The translations under genes and the position numbers were made by a program. From NCBI RefSeq assembly GCF_001513955.1, contig NZ_KQ948153.1, positions 286,575 to 350,574 of the forward strand: a stretch of DNA of 64,000 nucleotides, given 5' to 3'. Within the stretch, counting starts at the first letter, position 1. Every line of letters begins with the position of its first letter. Positions 57,628 to 64,000 of the stretch are shown piece after piece. The notes below the pieces were generated by a model. The model saw only the letters and a program-made list of their open reading frames with translations. It searched no databases and was not told the origin of the DNA. Source of the stretch: Streptomyces pseudovenezuelae. Lineage in GTDB: Bacteria; Actinomycetota; Actinomycetes; Streptomycetales; Streptomycetaceae.

Positions 57628-59175
57628 ATGTCGTCTCGGATCGTGGACACTCCAGATCCCTTCACGGTGGGGCACACCGGCCTGGTGGTCCTCGACGGGA
57701 TCGGGCTCGGTGTCGCGGACGTCGCCCGCCTCGCCGACGGGAGCGCGCGACCGGTGCCCGGGACCGACGCGATGAAGCGGGTCACGCAGTCCTGGGACGC
57801 CGCCCGCCAGATCGCCGCGACCGGACGCGTCTACGGCCGCTCGACCGGCGTCGGCGCCAACCGGAACGAGGACGTGCCCACCGAGGCGGCCGCCGAACAC
57901 GGGCTGCGGCTGCTGCGCAGCCATGCCGGCGCCATCGGCGAGGAACTGCCCGCCCGGCAGGTCCGCGCGATGCTCGCGGTCCGCGCCAACCAGCTCCTGG
58001 CGGGCGGCGCGGGGCTGCGGCCGACGGTCGTCACGGCCCTGTGCGAGGCACTGGAGAGCGGCGCGTACCCGGTCGTCAACGAGTTCGGCTCGGTGGGGAC
58101 CGGGGACATCGCCGCCCTGGCCCAGGCCGGGCTGGCGCTGGCGGGAGAGCATCCGTGGCGGGGACCGGACGGAGCCGCCGCGGCGCCCTCCGGCGAGGCT
58201 GTGCCCGAGCCCCAGCCCCTGGACAACAACGACGCCCTCGCCTTCATCAGCAGCAACGCCCTCACCCTGGGCCAGGCCGCCCTCGCACTGCACGAGTTGC
58301 GCGGGCTCGTCGAGGCCACGCAGGTCGTCGGGGCGCTGTCGCTGCTGGCCGTGGACGGGTCGCACGAGGCGTACGCCGCCCCCGTGCACGCGGCCCGCCC
58401 GCACCGCGGGTCCGCCGAAGTGGCGCGGCGGATGCGGAGGCTGATCGGGGCCGAGGACCGGCCCACCCCACCGCTGGGCCGCATCCAGGACCCGTACGGC
58501 TTCCGCTGCCTCCCGCAGATCCACGGGCCCGCCCAGGACGCGGCCGACGCCCTGGAGGAGGTCATCGCGATCGAGATCAACGCGGCCGCCGAGAACCCCC
58601 TCATCTCCCCCGAGGACATGGCCGCCTACCATCACGGCGGCTTCTACCAGGCCCAACTCGCCCTGGCCCTGGACCACTTCAGGCTGGCCCTCACCCAGGT
58701 CGCCCGGCTGTCCACGTCCCGGCTCTCCACGCTCAACGAGCCGGTCTTCACCCGCCTGCGGCCCTTCCTCGCCGACCAGGAGCCCGCCTCCTCCGGCGTG
58801 ATGATCCTGGAGTACGCCGCCGGGGCCGCCCTCGGCGACCTGCGGGCCTTCTCCGCGCCCGCCTCGCTCGGCCACGCTGTACTCTCCCGGGGCGTCGAGG
58901 AACAGGCCAGCTTCGCCTCGCTCGCCGCACGCCAGACACTGCGCGTGTGCGGCGCGTACCGTCTCGTCGTCGGCTGCGAACTCGTCGCCGCCGTACGGGC
59001 GCTGCGCCAGCGCGACCTCAGGCCCGACCCGGACCTCCCGGTGGGCCGGGCGCTGGAGCTCGCCGAGGCGGTGCTGGCGCAGGACACGGCCGACCGGCCG
59101 CTCACGGACGACGTGACGGCCGCGGCCGCACTGCTCGACCGGTTCACGGACATCTGGAGGGGGATCGAGGCATGA
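57628..59175 (+). CDS. aromatic amino acid lyase family protein lacking the canonical MIO triad
   Basis: A 515 aa homologue of histidine/phenylalanine ammonia-lyase. Family motifs are present: YGRSTGVGANRNED (for YGVNTGFG), RANQLLAGGAGLRP, SSNALTLGQAALALHE (for NGTQ...), RIQDPYGFRCLPQIHGPAQD and AAENPLIS. The MIO-forming Ala-Ser-Gly is replaced: NEFGSVGTGD occupies 151-160, with G157-T158-G159 at the triad. It may therefore use no MIO cofactor, as reported for ergothionase, or form a variant. Overlaps the RpiR gene by 4 bp and is divergent from an OpuC-type importer. It is not in a hut cluster. ATG after GAGGGGAG. Confidence 0.85.
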   Translation: MSSRIVDTPDPFTVGHTGLVVLDGIGLGVADVARLADGSARPVPGTDAMKRVTQSWDAARQIAATGRVYGRSTGVGANRNEDVPTEAAAEHGLRLLRSHAGAIGEELPARQVRAMLAVRANQLLAGGAGLRPTVVTALCEALESGAYPVVNEFGSVGTGDIAALAQAGLALAGEHPWRGPDGAAAAPSGEAVPEPQPLDNNDALAFISSNALTLGQAALALHELRGLVEATQVVGALSLLAVDGSHEAYAAPVHAARPHRGSAEVARRMRRLIGAEDRPTPPLGRIQDPYGFRCLPQIHGPAQDAADALEEVIAIEINAAAENPLISPEDMAAYHHGGFYQAQLALALDHFRLALTQVARLSTSRLSTLNEPVFTRLRPFLADQEPASSGVMILEYAAGAALGDLRAFSAPASLGHAVLSRGVEEQASFASLAARQTLRVCGAYRLVVGCELVAAVRALRQRDLRPDPDLPVGRALELAEAVLAQDTADRPLTDDVTAAAALLDRFTDIWRGIEA

Positions 59176-60032
59176 GCGACATGGGCGGGGCGGGTGTGGC
59201 GGACACTCCCGCGGGGCGGCTTCAGGCACTGTTCGAGGGGCACCGGCTCACACCGACCCAGCGGCGCATCGCGCACAGCATGGTGCGGCGGGCCGGGGAC
59301 GTGCCGTTCCTGTCCAGCGTGGAGCTGGCCGAACTGGCCGGGGTCAGCCAGCCCTCCGTCACCCGCTTCGCCGTCGCCCTCGGCTTCGACGGCTACCCCG
59401 CCCTGCGCCGGCACCTGCGCGAGGTCGCGCCCGCCGAGCAGACGGCCGCCTCCGCGTCGTACAACGAGTACCAGCAGGCCGTCGAGGCCGAGATCGAGAA
59501 CCTCAGGCACCTCGCGGAGATCCTCGCCGACCCCCGTCCCGTGCAGAGGGCCGGGCGGCTGCTCGCCGCCTCCCGGCCGCTGCCGGTGCTCGGGCTGCGG
59601 GCCGCCGCCTCCCAGGCGTACGGCTTCGCCTACTTCGCCGCCAAGGTCCATCCGGACGTACGGCTGCTCAACGAGGGCGGCACGATGGTCCACGACCGGA
59701 TCGACGCCGCCGTCCGCGCGGGCGCCTCGGCCCTGCTCTGCTTCGCGCTGCCCCGGCATCCGCGCGAGGTCGTGGACACCCTCGCCTACGCCAAGGAGGC
59801 GGGACTGAGTGTCGTCACCGTCGCCGACTCCGCCTTCGCGCCGGTCGCCAAGGTCTCCGACCTGCTGCTGCCCGCCGCCGTCGGCACCGGCCTCGCCTTC
59901 GACACCGCCTGCGCGCCGATGCTGCTGGGCCGGGTGCTGCTGGAGGCGATGTGCGACGACCTGCCGGACGCGCAGGCCCGCCTGGAGGAGTTCGACGCGC
60001 GGGCCGCGGCCCGCGGGCTCTTCGTGGAGTAG
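59172..60032 (+). CDS. MurR/RpiR family transcriptional regulator
   Basis: A 286 aa regulator. N-terminal RpiR-type HTH (LTPTQRRIAHSMVRRAGDVPFLSS, then ELAELAGVSQPSVTRFAVALGFDGYP, about 45-75) and a C-terminal SIS domain (about 120-275: LPVLGLRAAASQAYGFAYFA; ALLCFALPRHPREVVDTLAY) which in this family binds sugar phosphates or related ligands. Coupled to the lyase-like gene (ATGA), so it probably regulates lyase and importer together; candidate operator 57564-57579. Confidence 0.92.
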   Translation: MSDMGGAGVADTPAGRLQALFEGHRLTPTQRRIAHSMVRRAGDVPFLSSVELAELAGVSQPSVTRFAVALGFDGYPALRRHLREVAPAEQTAASASYNEYQQAVEAEIENLRHLAEILADPRPVQRAGRLLAASRPLPVLGLRAAASQAYGFAYFAAKVHPDVRLLNEGGTMVHDRIDAAVRAGASALLCFALPRHPREVVDTLAYAKEAGLSVVTVADSAFAPVAKVSDLLLPAAVGTGLAFDTACAPMLLGRVLLEAMCDDLPDAQARLEEFDARAAARGLFVE

Positions 60033-60116
60033 GGCCGTTTTTTCAGACGCGTCTCACGTTCGCTCGCTACCCTCCCCGACCGGCAGGACTGTGCCGGGAC
60101 GACGAGGAGGCGGGAC

Positions 60117-60710
60117 GTGGCACGCGGAGATCGCAGGGTTCAGGGGCTGGCTCGGGTGGCCGTCGTGGTGCGCGCGGGGGCGGCGCCCCTGTGGTGGCTC
60201 GGGGTGTGCGCGGCGGGCGTCGGGCTGCTGATCCCGGGCCTGACCGGGCGCCGGATCGGAGTGATGGCGGGCGCGGCGCTGTTCATCGTGGCGGTCGCCG
60301 TGGTGTCGTACGGCCGCCGCAAGCGGTACACGACACTGGCGCGGGCGGCCGCCCGTGCCGGGAAGCACGACGTGCTCCAGGACCGGGCGGTCAGCGTGCG
60401 CAACTGGCGGCGCGGGCACCGCTGGTGGCTGCTGCTGGCCTGGCTGGTCGCGCTGCTGAGCTCGTTCGCGGTGCCCGTCGCGGGCGGCATGCTGCTCGCC
60501 GGGTGCGGTACGGGCCTCAGGCTCAAGGCCGCCTGGCTCGGGCGGCGCGAGCGGGAGGGGGACGCGCTGCTGTGGGTGCGGGTCGACTGGCTCGCCGCGA
60601 ACGGCGGCCGCCCGGCCGGCAAGGCGGTCAGGGCGTACCGCAACACGGGTATCGCGGCGGGCGACGCGGCCCCGGGAGGAGCGCGCCGCCGCACCGCGGC
60701 ACTCGTCTAG
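60117..60710 (+). CDS. membrane protein of unknown function
   Basis: A 197 aa protein, GTG start after GGAGGCGGGA. Four hydrophobic segments (APLWWLGVCAAGVGLLIPGL; IGVMAGAALFIVAVAVVSYG; WWLLLAWLVALLSSFAVPVA; then GGMLLAGCGTGLRL) separated by a basic loop, and a basic tail. No family recognised. It converges on the Roadblock operon. Confidence 0.75.
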   Translation: MARGDRRVQGLARVAVVVRAGAAPLWWLGVCAAGVGLLIPGLTGRRIGVMAGAALFIVAVAVVSYGRRKRYTTLARAAARAGKHDVLQDRAVSVRNWRRGHRWWLLLAWLVALLSSFAVPVAGGMLLAGCGTGLRLKAAWLGRREREGDALLWVRVDWLAANGGRPAGKAVRAYRNTGIAAGDAAPGGARRRTAALV

Positions 60711-60726
60711 GTCCGGAGGACCCGGG

Positions 60727-61101
60727 TCACACCTCCAGGTCGTTCTCGATCTGCCTCAGCTGGTGGCGGGCCATCGCGAGGTTGGAGCGCTTGGCGTCCA
60801 GGACCAGGTAGAGGAAGAGACCGTTGCCACCGCGTCCGGCGATCAGGCGGATCAGGTGGTACTGGTCGGACAGGGTGATCAGGATGTCCTCGATCTGGCC
60901 CTTGAGCCCGAGGTGCTCCATGGTGCGCATCTTCGCGCGGACCACGTCGGTGTTGCCGGCGGCGGCGACGTTCAGGTCGAAGCCCTTGCTGCCGCCCATG
61001 GTGCCCAGCGCCATGCCGCTGGTGTAGTCGACGAGCGCGACGCCGGTCGCGCCCTCGATGGAGGCGAGGGCCTCCTTCAGCGCGGTTTCGGTGTTGGCCA
61101 T
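60727..61101 (-). CDS. Roadblock/LC7 domain protein
   Basis: A 124 aa protein with the full Roadblock/LC7 fold: TALKEALASIEGATGVALVD, YTSGMALGTMGG, then DILITLSDQYHLIRLIAGRG and a final helix. Such proteins regulate Ras-like GTPases; in streptomycete conservons (CvnB) they pair with a kinase and a CvnD GTPase. Here it is the last gene of a four-gene operon with two other Roadblock-like genes and no GTPase. ATG after CGAGGAG. Confidence 0.9.
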   Translation of the reverse strand: MANTETALKEALASIEGATGVALVDYTSGMALGTMGGSKGFDLNVAAAGNTDVVRAKMRTMEHLGLKGQIEDILITLSDQYHLIRLIAGRGGNGLFLYLVLDAKRSNLAMARHQLRQIENDLEV

Positions 61102-61121
61102 GAATATGTCTCCTCGGTTCT

Positions 61122-61643
61122 CTAACTTTCGGTGGTGGTGCGGGCCGCCGTCGGTGCGGTGGCCGCGGCGCGGGCGTCCACGGGTTTGGCCCGGGACGTG
61201 CGGGCCGCTCTGGCGCGTGCCGGAGCGGGCTTCGCGGGCGCCTTCGCGATGGCTTCGGTGTGCTCGGCGACCACGCTGTCGACGAGCTCTGCGATCCGGG
61301 CTCCCGCGCGGCGGCCCTCCAGGTGGAGGCGGCCGACGTTGACCCGGTCCTGTGCGAGCAGCGTGACGACGGCCCCGGCGCCCGCCGCGTACGTGGCGAC
61401 GTAGCCGTACACGCCCCGCACGAGCAGTTCGCGCAGGTCCCCCTGGCCGGTCACGTCGGCCAGCTGGGCGGCGAGCGCCCGGGTGGTCCCGGTGAGCGCG
61501 GCCACCGCCTCCGGGTCGACGCCAGGGGTGTCCTGGGCCAGGACGAGACCGTCGGCGTCGGCCGCGAGGGCGCCGGTGAGCTGCGGCACCCGGGCTCTGA
61601 GCCGGCGCAGCTCCTCCAGGATCGCGTCCTGAGCTGCTGCCAT
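61122..61643 (-). CDS. Roadblock-like protein with basic tail
   Basis: A 173 aa protein. The N-terminal 120 residues resemble a Roadblock/LC7 domain (AILEELRRLRARVPQLTGAL, ADADGLVLAQDTPGVDPEAV, ALTGTTRALAAQLADVTGQG, VVTLLAQDRVNVGRLHLEGR). The last 50 residues are Ala/Pro/Arg/Lys-rich, like a histone-type tail. ATG after GAGGAGAG. 20 bp before the 124 aa Roadblock gene. Confidence 0.82.
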   Translation of the reverse strand: MAAAQDAILEELRRLRARVPQLTGALAADADGLVLAQDTPGVDPEAVAALTGTTRALAAQLADVTGQGDLRELLVRGVYGYVATYAAGAGAVVTLLAQDRVNVGRLHLEGRRAGARIAELVDSVVAEHTEAIAKAPAKPAPARARAARTSRAKPVDARAAATAPTAARTTTES

Positions 61644-61677
61644 CAGGTCTCTCCTCTCGGCGCGGGTCCGCTGCCGC

Positions 61678-62616
61678 TCAAAGGGCCTCCAGCGCATCCC
61701 TGAGCCTCTTCAGCAAGGTGATGTGGGGATCGACGGGATGGACGGGGGTCCCGTCACCCGGCGTCCCGGCCAGAGGCTCGGTGAAGGGCGTCGGCAAGCA
61801 GGGCGAGACCACTCCGGCCGCCACCAGCCGCCGTATGTCCACCAGGGTGTGGAAGGCCGGGCGGCCCAGCTCGCGTGCGATCTCCGACGCCGTGCGGATG
61901 CCGTCGACCCGGGCCAGCACCGCCCGCCGCCGGGCCGGGAGCGGCGGGGGCGCGGGGCGGTGCTCCCGGGCCAGCGGCACCTCGTCGGGCAGCGCGTCCG
62001 GCCAGATGCGGTGCAGCAGGTCGCGCCGGCGCAGGGTCTCGCGCTCCAGGTCGGCGACCGGCACGGGGTGCGGGACGCCGGGGGCGCCGTCGGGTTCCGG
62101 GGGTACGTCGGCGGGCGCGTCCGGTCCGTCCTCGGTGCTGTAGCGGAAGCGGCCCGGGGTGCTGCTCGGGGCGAGGGCGAAGTACGCCGCGTCGTACAGC
62201 GCGGTCAGCCGGCACATCTCCAGGGCGCCCGGGGTGAGCAGCCCGCCCGCGACCAGTCTGCGGCCCGCCCGGTGCACGGCCTCGGCGCCGGTGAGACGGC
62301 GGGCCCCGGTGCCGGTGGCGCCGGTGCTCGCCACGCTCTCGGCCAGGGCCTGCCGCCAGATGCCGGGGTCCAGGGTGCCGTGGGCGGCGAGGAGGACGTC
62401 GGCGCCGGGGGCGGCCGGGCTCTCGGCGTGCACCACCTTGCCGTCGGCCAGGTGCAGGGTGCCGCGCTCGCGCACCAGGATGCCGGTGGCGCGCTCGGCG
62501 GCCAGCCGGGTCAGCATCGGGGAGACACCGCCCCAACCGCGGTCCAGGGCGCTCGCCTTGTCCCGCACCGGCAGCCGGGGCGGCGGGGTGGCGGGCGTGG
62601 CGCGGACCGTGGTCAT
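61678..62616 (-). CDS. hypothetical protein, DUF4388-like N-terminus
   Basis: A 312 aa soluble protein. The first 120 residues (ATGILVRERGTLHLADGKVV; AAHGTLDPGIWRQALAESV) resemble DUF4388/PATAN-like domains seen in gliding and two-component systems. The C-terminal part has a winged-helix look (RAVLARVDGIRTASEIAREL; FHTLVDIRRLVAAGVVSPC). Function unknown. Overlaps the upstream Roadblock-like gene by 4 bp, so it works with that operon. Confidence 0.8.
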   Translation of the reverse strand: MTTVRATPATPPPRLPVRDKASALDRGWGGVSPMLTRLAAERATGILVRERGTLHLADGKVVHAESPAAPGADVLLAAHGTLDPGIWRQALAESVASTGATGTGARRLTGAEAVHRAGRRLVAGGLLTPGALEMCRLTALYDAAYFALAPSSTPGRFRYSTEDGPDAPADVPPEPDGAPGVPHPVPVADLERETLRRRDLLHRIWPDALPDEVPLAREHRPAPPPLPARRRAVLARVDGIRTASEIARELGRPAFHTLVDIRRLVAAGVVSPCLPTPFTEPLAGTPGDGTPVHPVDPHITLLKRLRDALEAL

Positions 62617-63029
62617 CCGAGCTCCAGCCGTCCGGCCATCTCACCGAGCCGGATCCGGGCCAGCGCGAGGTTGCCCTCCGCGCGGGCCAGCCACAGGTGC
62701 AGGAAGACACTGCTGTCGAAGGACGTCGGCACGAACCGCAGGACGTGGTAGCTGTCCCGGTTGCTGAGGATCAGATCCTCGACCGGCGGGTCCGGCTCCG
62801 GTCCCGGGTCCCCCGGCTCGGCGGCCCGGGAACTCCCGGAGGCGAAGGCGCGCTGCTCGGCGGCGAGCCGGGCGAGCTCGGCGGCCTCCGCGGCGGCCGC
62901 CTCCTGGTCGCCGCCGGGGGACTCCCCGACGGCGCCCAGGGCCAGCCCGCTCGTCCAGTCGACCAGCGCGGCCCCCCGCGCGCCCGGCAGCCGCATGGCT
63001 TCCAGCAGGCACTCGTCGATTCCCTGCAC
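62613..63029 (-). CDS. Roadblock-like protein, first gene of the operon
   Basis: A 138 aa protein, GTG start after GGGAGGGG. DECLLEAMRLPGARGAALVD, WTSGLALGAVG and later LILSNRDSYHVLRFVPTSFD and ARIRLGEMAGRLEL match a Roadblock/LC7 domain with an acidic insert (GDPGPEPDPP) in the middle. Heads the four-gene minus-strand operon 63029-60727. Promoter upstream in 63030-63197. Confidence 0.82.
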   Translation of the reverse strand: MQGIDECLLEAMRLPGARGAALVDWTSGLALGAVGESPGGDQEAAAAEAAELARLAAEQRAFASGSSRAAEPGDPGPEPDPPVEDLILSNRDSYHVLRFVPTSFDSSVFLHLWLARAEGNLALARIRLGEMAGRLELG

Positions 63030-63197
63030 CGTGGTTCCCCTCCCACCTGGGGTTCGGCTGAGTGACGCCGAAACTACGCAACGTGTGCGCGAGGAGTGAG
63101 GGATCCGGCATTTTCCGGTGGAACATGCTCGGAGTGGCTAGAGTGGGTCAACTTGCCTGATTCAGGGGGTCATTGACCGGCGGAATCGTCCTGCCTG

Positions 63198-64000
63198 TCA
63201 ACGGCTCCCGGGGGCGTGCAGGGTGGTGAGGGCACCGGCGTGCGCCCCTCCGGACTCGGCCACGATCGAGGCGAGCGTCTGGGGATCCCGCACGGTCGCG
63301 AAGCGGACCCCTCCCGCCTGGCCCGGGGCGAAGCCGTAGATGCCCGGCCGGGCCAGCGAGTTGTACGCGTAGTGGTGGGCGAAGTAGTACGCGCCCGTGT
63401 CCAGCGCCGCCACGTGGTCCCCCTGGCCGAGCAGCGGGAGCGCGCGCCCCTCGGCCAGCAGGTCGCCCGCGAAGCACGCGGGCCCCGCCACGTCCTGCAC
63501 CACCTCGGGCCCGCTCCTGGGCCGCCCCTTGCTGTCGTACGCCGCGATCCGCAGCGGCCACGAGCCCGGCACGTACACCGTCCGCGTCGCCACCTGCACG
63601 CCCGCGTGCGTCACCGCGACCGGCCGGCCGCCCGCGCTCTTGGTGTACTCCACCCGCGCCACGATCGTGCCGTGCTTGGCGAGCAGCGACCGCCCGAACT
63701 CGGTGACCAGCCCGTACCGCCCGTCGAGCAGCCCCGGCACCGCCTCCCTGAGCGCCCGCGCGTACTCGGTGTACGTCGGTGCCGTCGCGTCCGAGGCGAA
63801 GTTCACCGGCAGCCCGCCGCCGATGTCGATCGTGTCGATCTGCGGCCGCCCGATCCGCCGGTTGATCTCCTCGGCGAGCGCGTACGTCTCCGCGACCCCC
63901 TGGGTCATCAGGGAGAGCGGGATGCCCTGGGAGCCGGTGTGCGCGTGCAGCCGGGAGAGCCAGGGCCGGTCGAGGAAGGCGCGCACGACCCACTCGCGCG
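63198..64000 (-). CDS. diaminopimelate decarboxylase-like PLP enzyme (C-terminal part; cut by window edge)
   Basis: Partial: its start lies beyond 64000. At least 262 residues of a fold-type III PLP decarboxylase (LysA/ornithine-decarboxylase group): LHAHTGSQG, TIDIGGGLPVNFASD (phosphate loop), LVTEFGRSLLAKHGTI, and CFAGDLLAEG, DTGAYYFAHHYAYNSLARP near the end with the active-site Cys and Tyr. The mid-sequence GVQVATRTVYVPGSWPLRIA departs from ordinary LysA, so it may be a paralogue with another amino-acid substrate. Encoded away from other lysine genes. Confidence 0.82.
   Translation of the reverse strand, partial: REWVVRAFLDRPWLSRLHAHTGSQGIPLSLMTQGVAETYALAEEINRRIGRPQIDTIDIGGGLPVNFASDATAPTYTEYARALREAVPGLLDGRYGLVTEFGRSLLAKHGTIVARVEYTKSAGGRPVAVTHAGVQVATRTVYVPGSWPLRIAAYDSKGRPRSGPEVVQDVAGPACFAGDLLAEGRALPLLGQGDHVAALDTGAYYFAHHYAYNSLARPGIYGFAPGQAGGVRFATVRDPQTLASIVAESGGAHAGALTTLHAPGSR

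Noticed and set aside
57628..59175. hutH of the histidine-degradation pathway
   Set aside because: The MIO triad is missing and no hutU, hutI or hutF gene lies nearby.
60727..63029. Conservon (cvn) operon
   Set aside because: No CvnA kinase, DUF742 (CvnC) or CvnD GTPase gene is present.

Overview
The window is very GC-rich, has dense third-position G/C coding, and carries the gene order of the central core of a Streptomyces chromosome: mfd, a DivIC/FtsB-enolase block, two resuscitation-promoting-factor (Rpf) cell-wall hydrolases behind a ydaO-type c-di-AMP riboswitch, an Rex-type ndh promoter, and a tRNA-Leu with anticodon UAA (the bldA tRNA). Comparison with S. coelicolor is from memory and was not computed.

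Layout. 1-4.2 kb: a degenerate repeat block, an acetate-type sodium symporter with its DUF485 partner, and a 14-TM MFS exporter, all on the minus strand. 4.6-8 kb: a MacB/LolCDE-like ABC pair. 8-8.15 kb: a strong terminator followed by a tight cluster of DnaA-box-like 9-mers just before mfd. 8.3-23 kb: mfd, a nucleotidyltransferase-like gene, an orphan antitoxin-like gene, lipoproteins, a DNA methylase-like protein with an N-terminal HTH and an altered motif IV, a Ser/Thr kinase, a DUF1906 hydrolase, a SurA-like lipoprotein and mazG. 23-33.9 kb: a P450 (CYP107-like), two Rpf proteins, enolase, ftsB, DUF501, ppx, NDH-2 and a cyclopropane-synthase-like methyltransferase. 33.9-37.2 kb: a second ABC pair paralogous to the first. 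37.6 kb: the bldA tRNA.

38.3-43.5 kb is the most unusual stretch. It has long GC-rich intergenic repeats, an XRE regulator divergent from two tandem 71-72 aa peptide genes, and a membrane M50-type metalloprotease whose N-terminus looks like a PqqD/RRE domain. Two matching inverted repeats 22 bp apart lie in the divergent promoter. The peptide tails show an almost strict alternation of identical and different residues, as in a beta-strand with one conserved face. I regard this as a candidate undescribed peptide-maturation or self-assembling-peptide system.

43.6-54.1 kb: pobA, a Bax-inhibitor-like membrane protein, small hypotheticals, a thiolase, an SGNH hydrolase, cystathionine beta-synthase, and an MmyB-type regulator divergent from an SDR. 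54.2-60 kb: a four-gene OpuC-type quaternary-amine ABC importer divergent from a histidine-ammonia-lyase homologue that lacks the canonical Ala-Ser-Gly MIO triad and overlaps an RpiR regulator. A betaine-type substrate such as ergothioneine is a testable idea. 60.7-63 kb: a four-gene operon with three Roadblock/LC7-like proteins and no GTPase or kinase. The window ends inside a diaminopimelate-decarboxylase-like gene.
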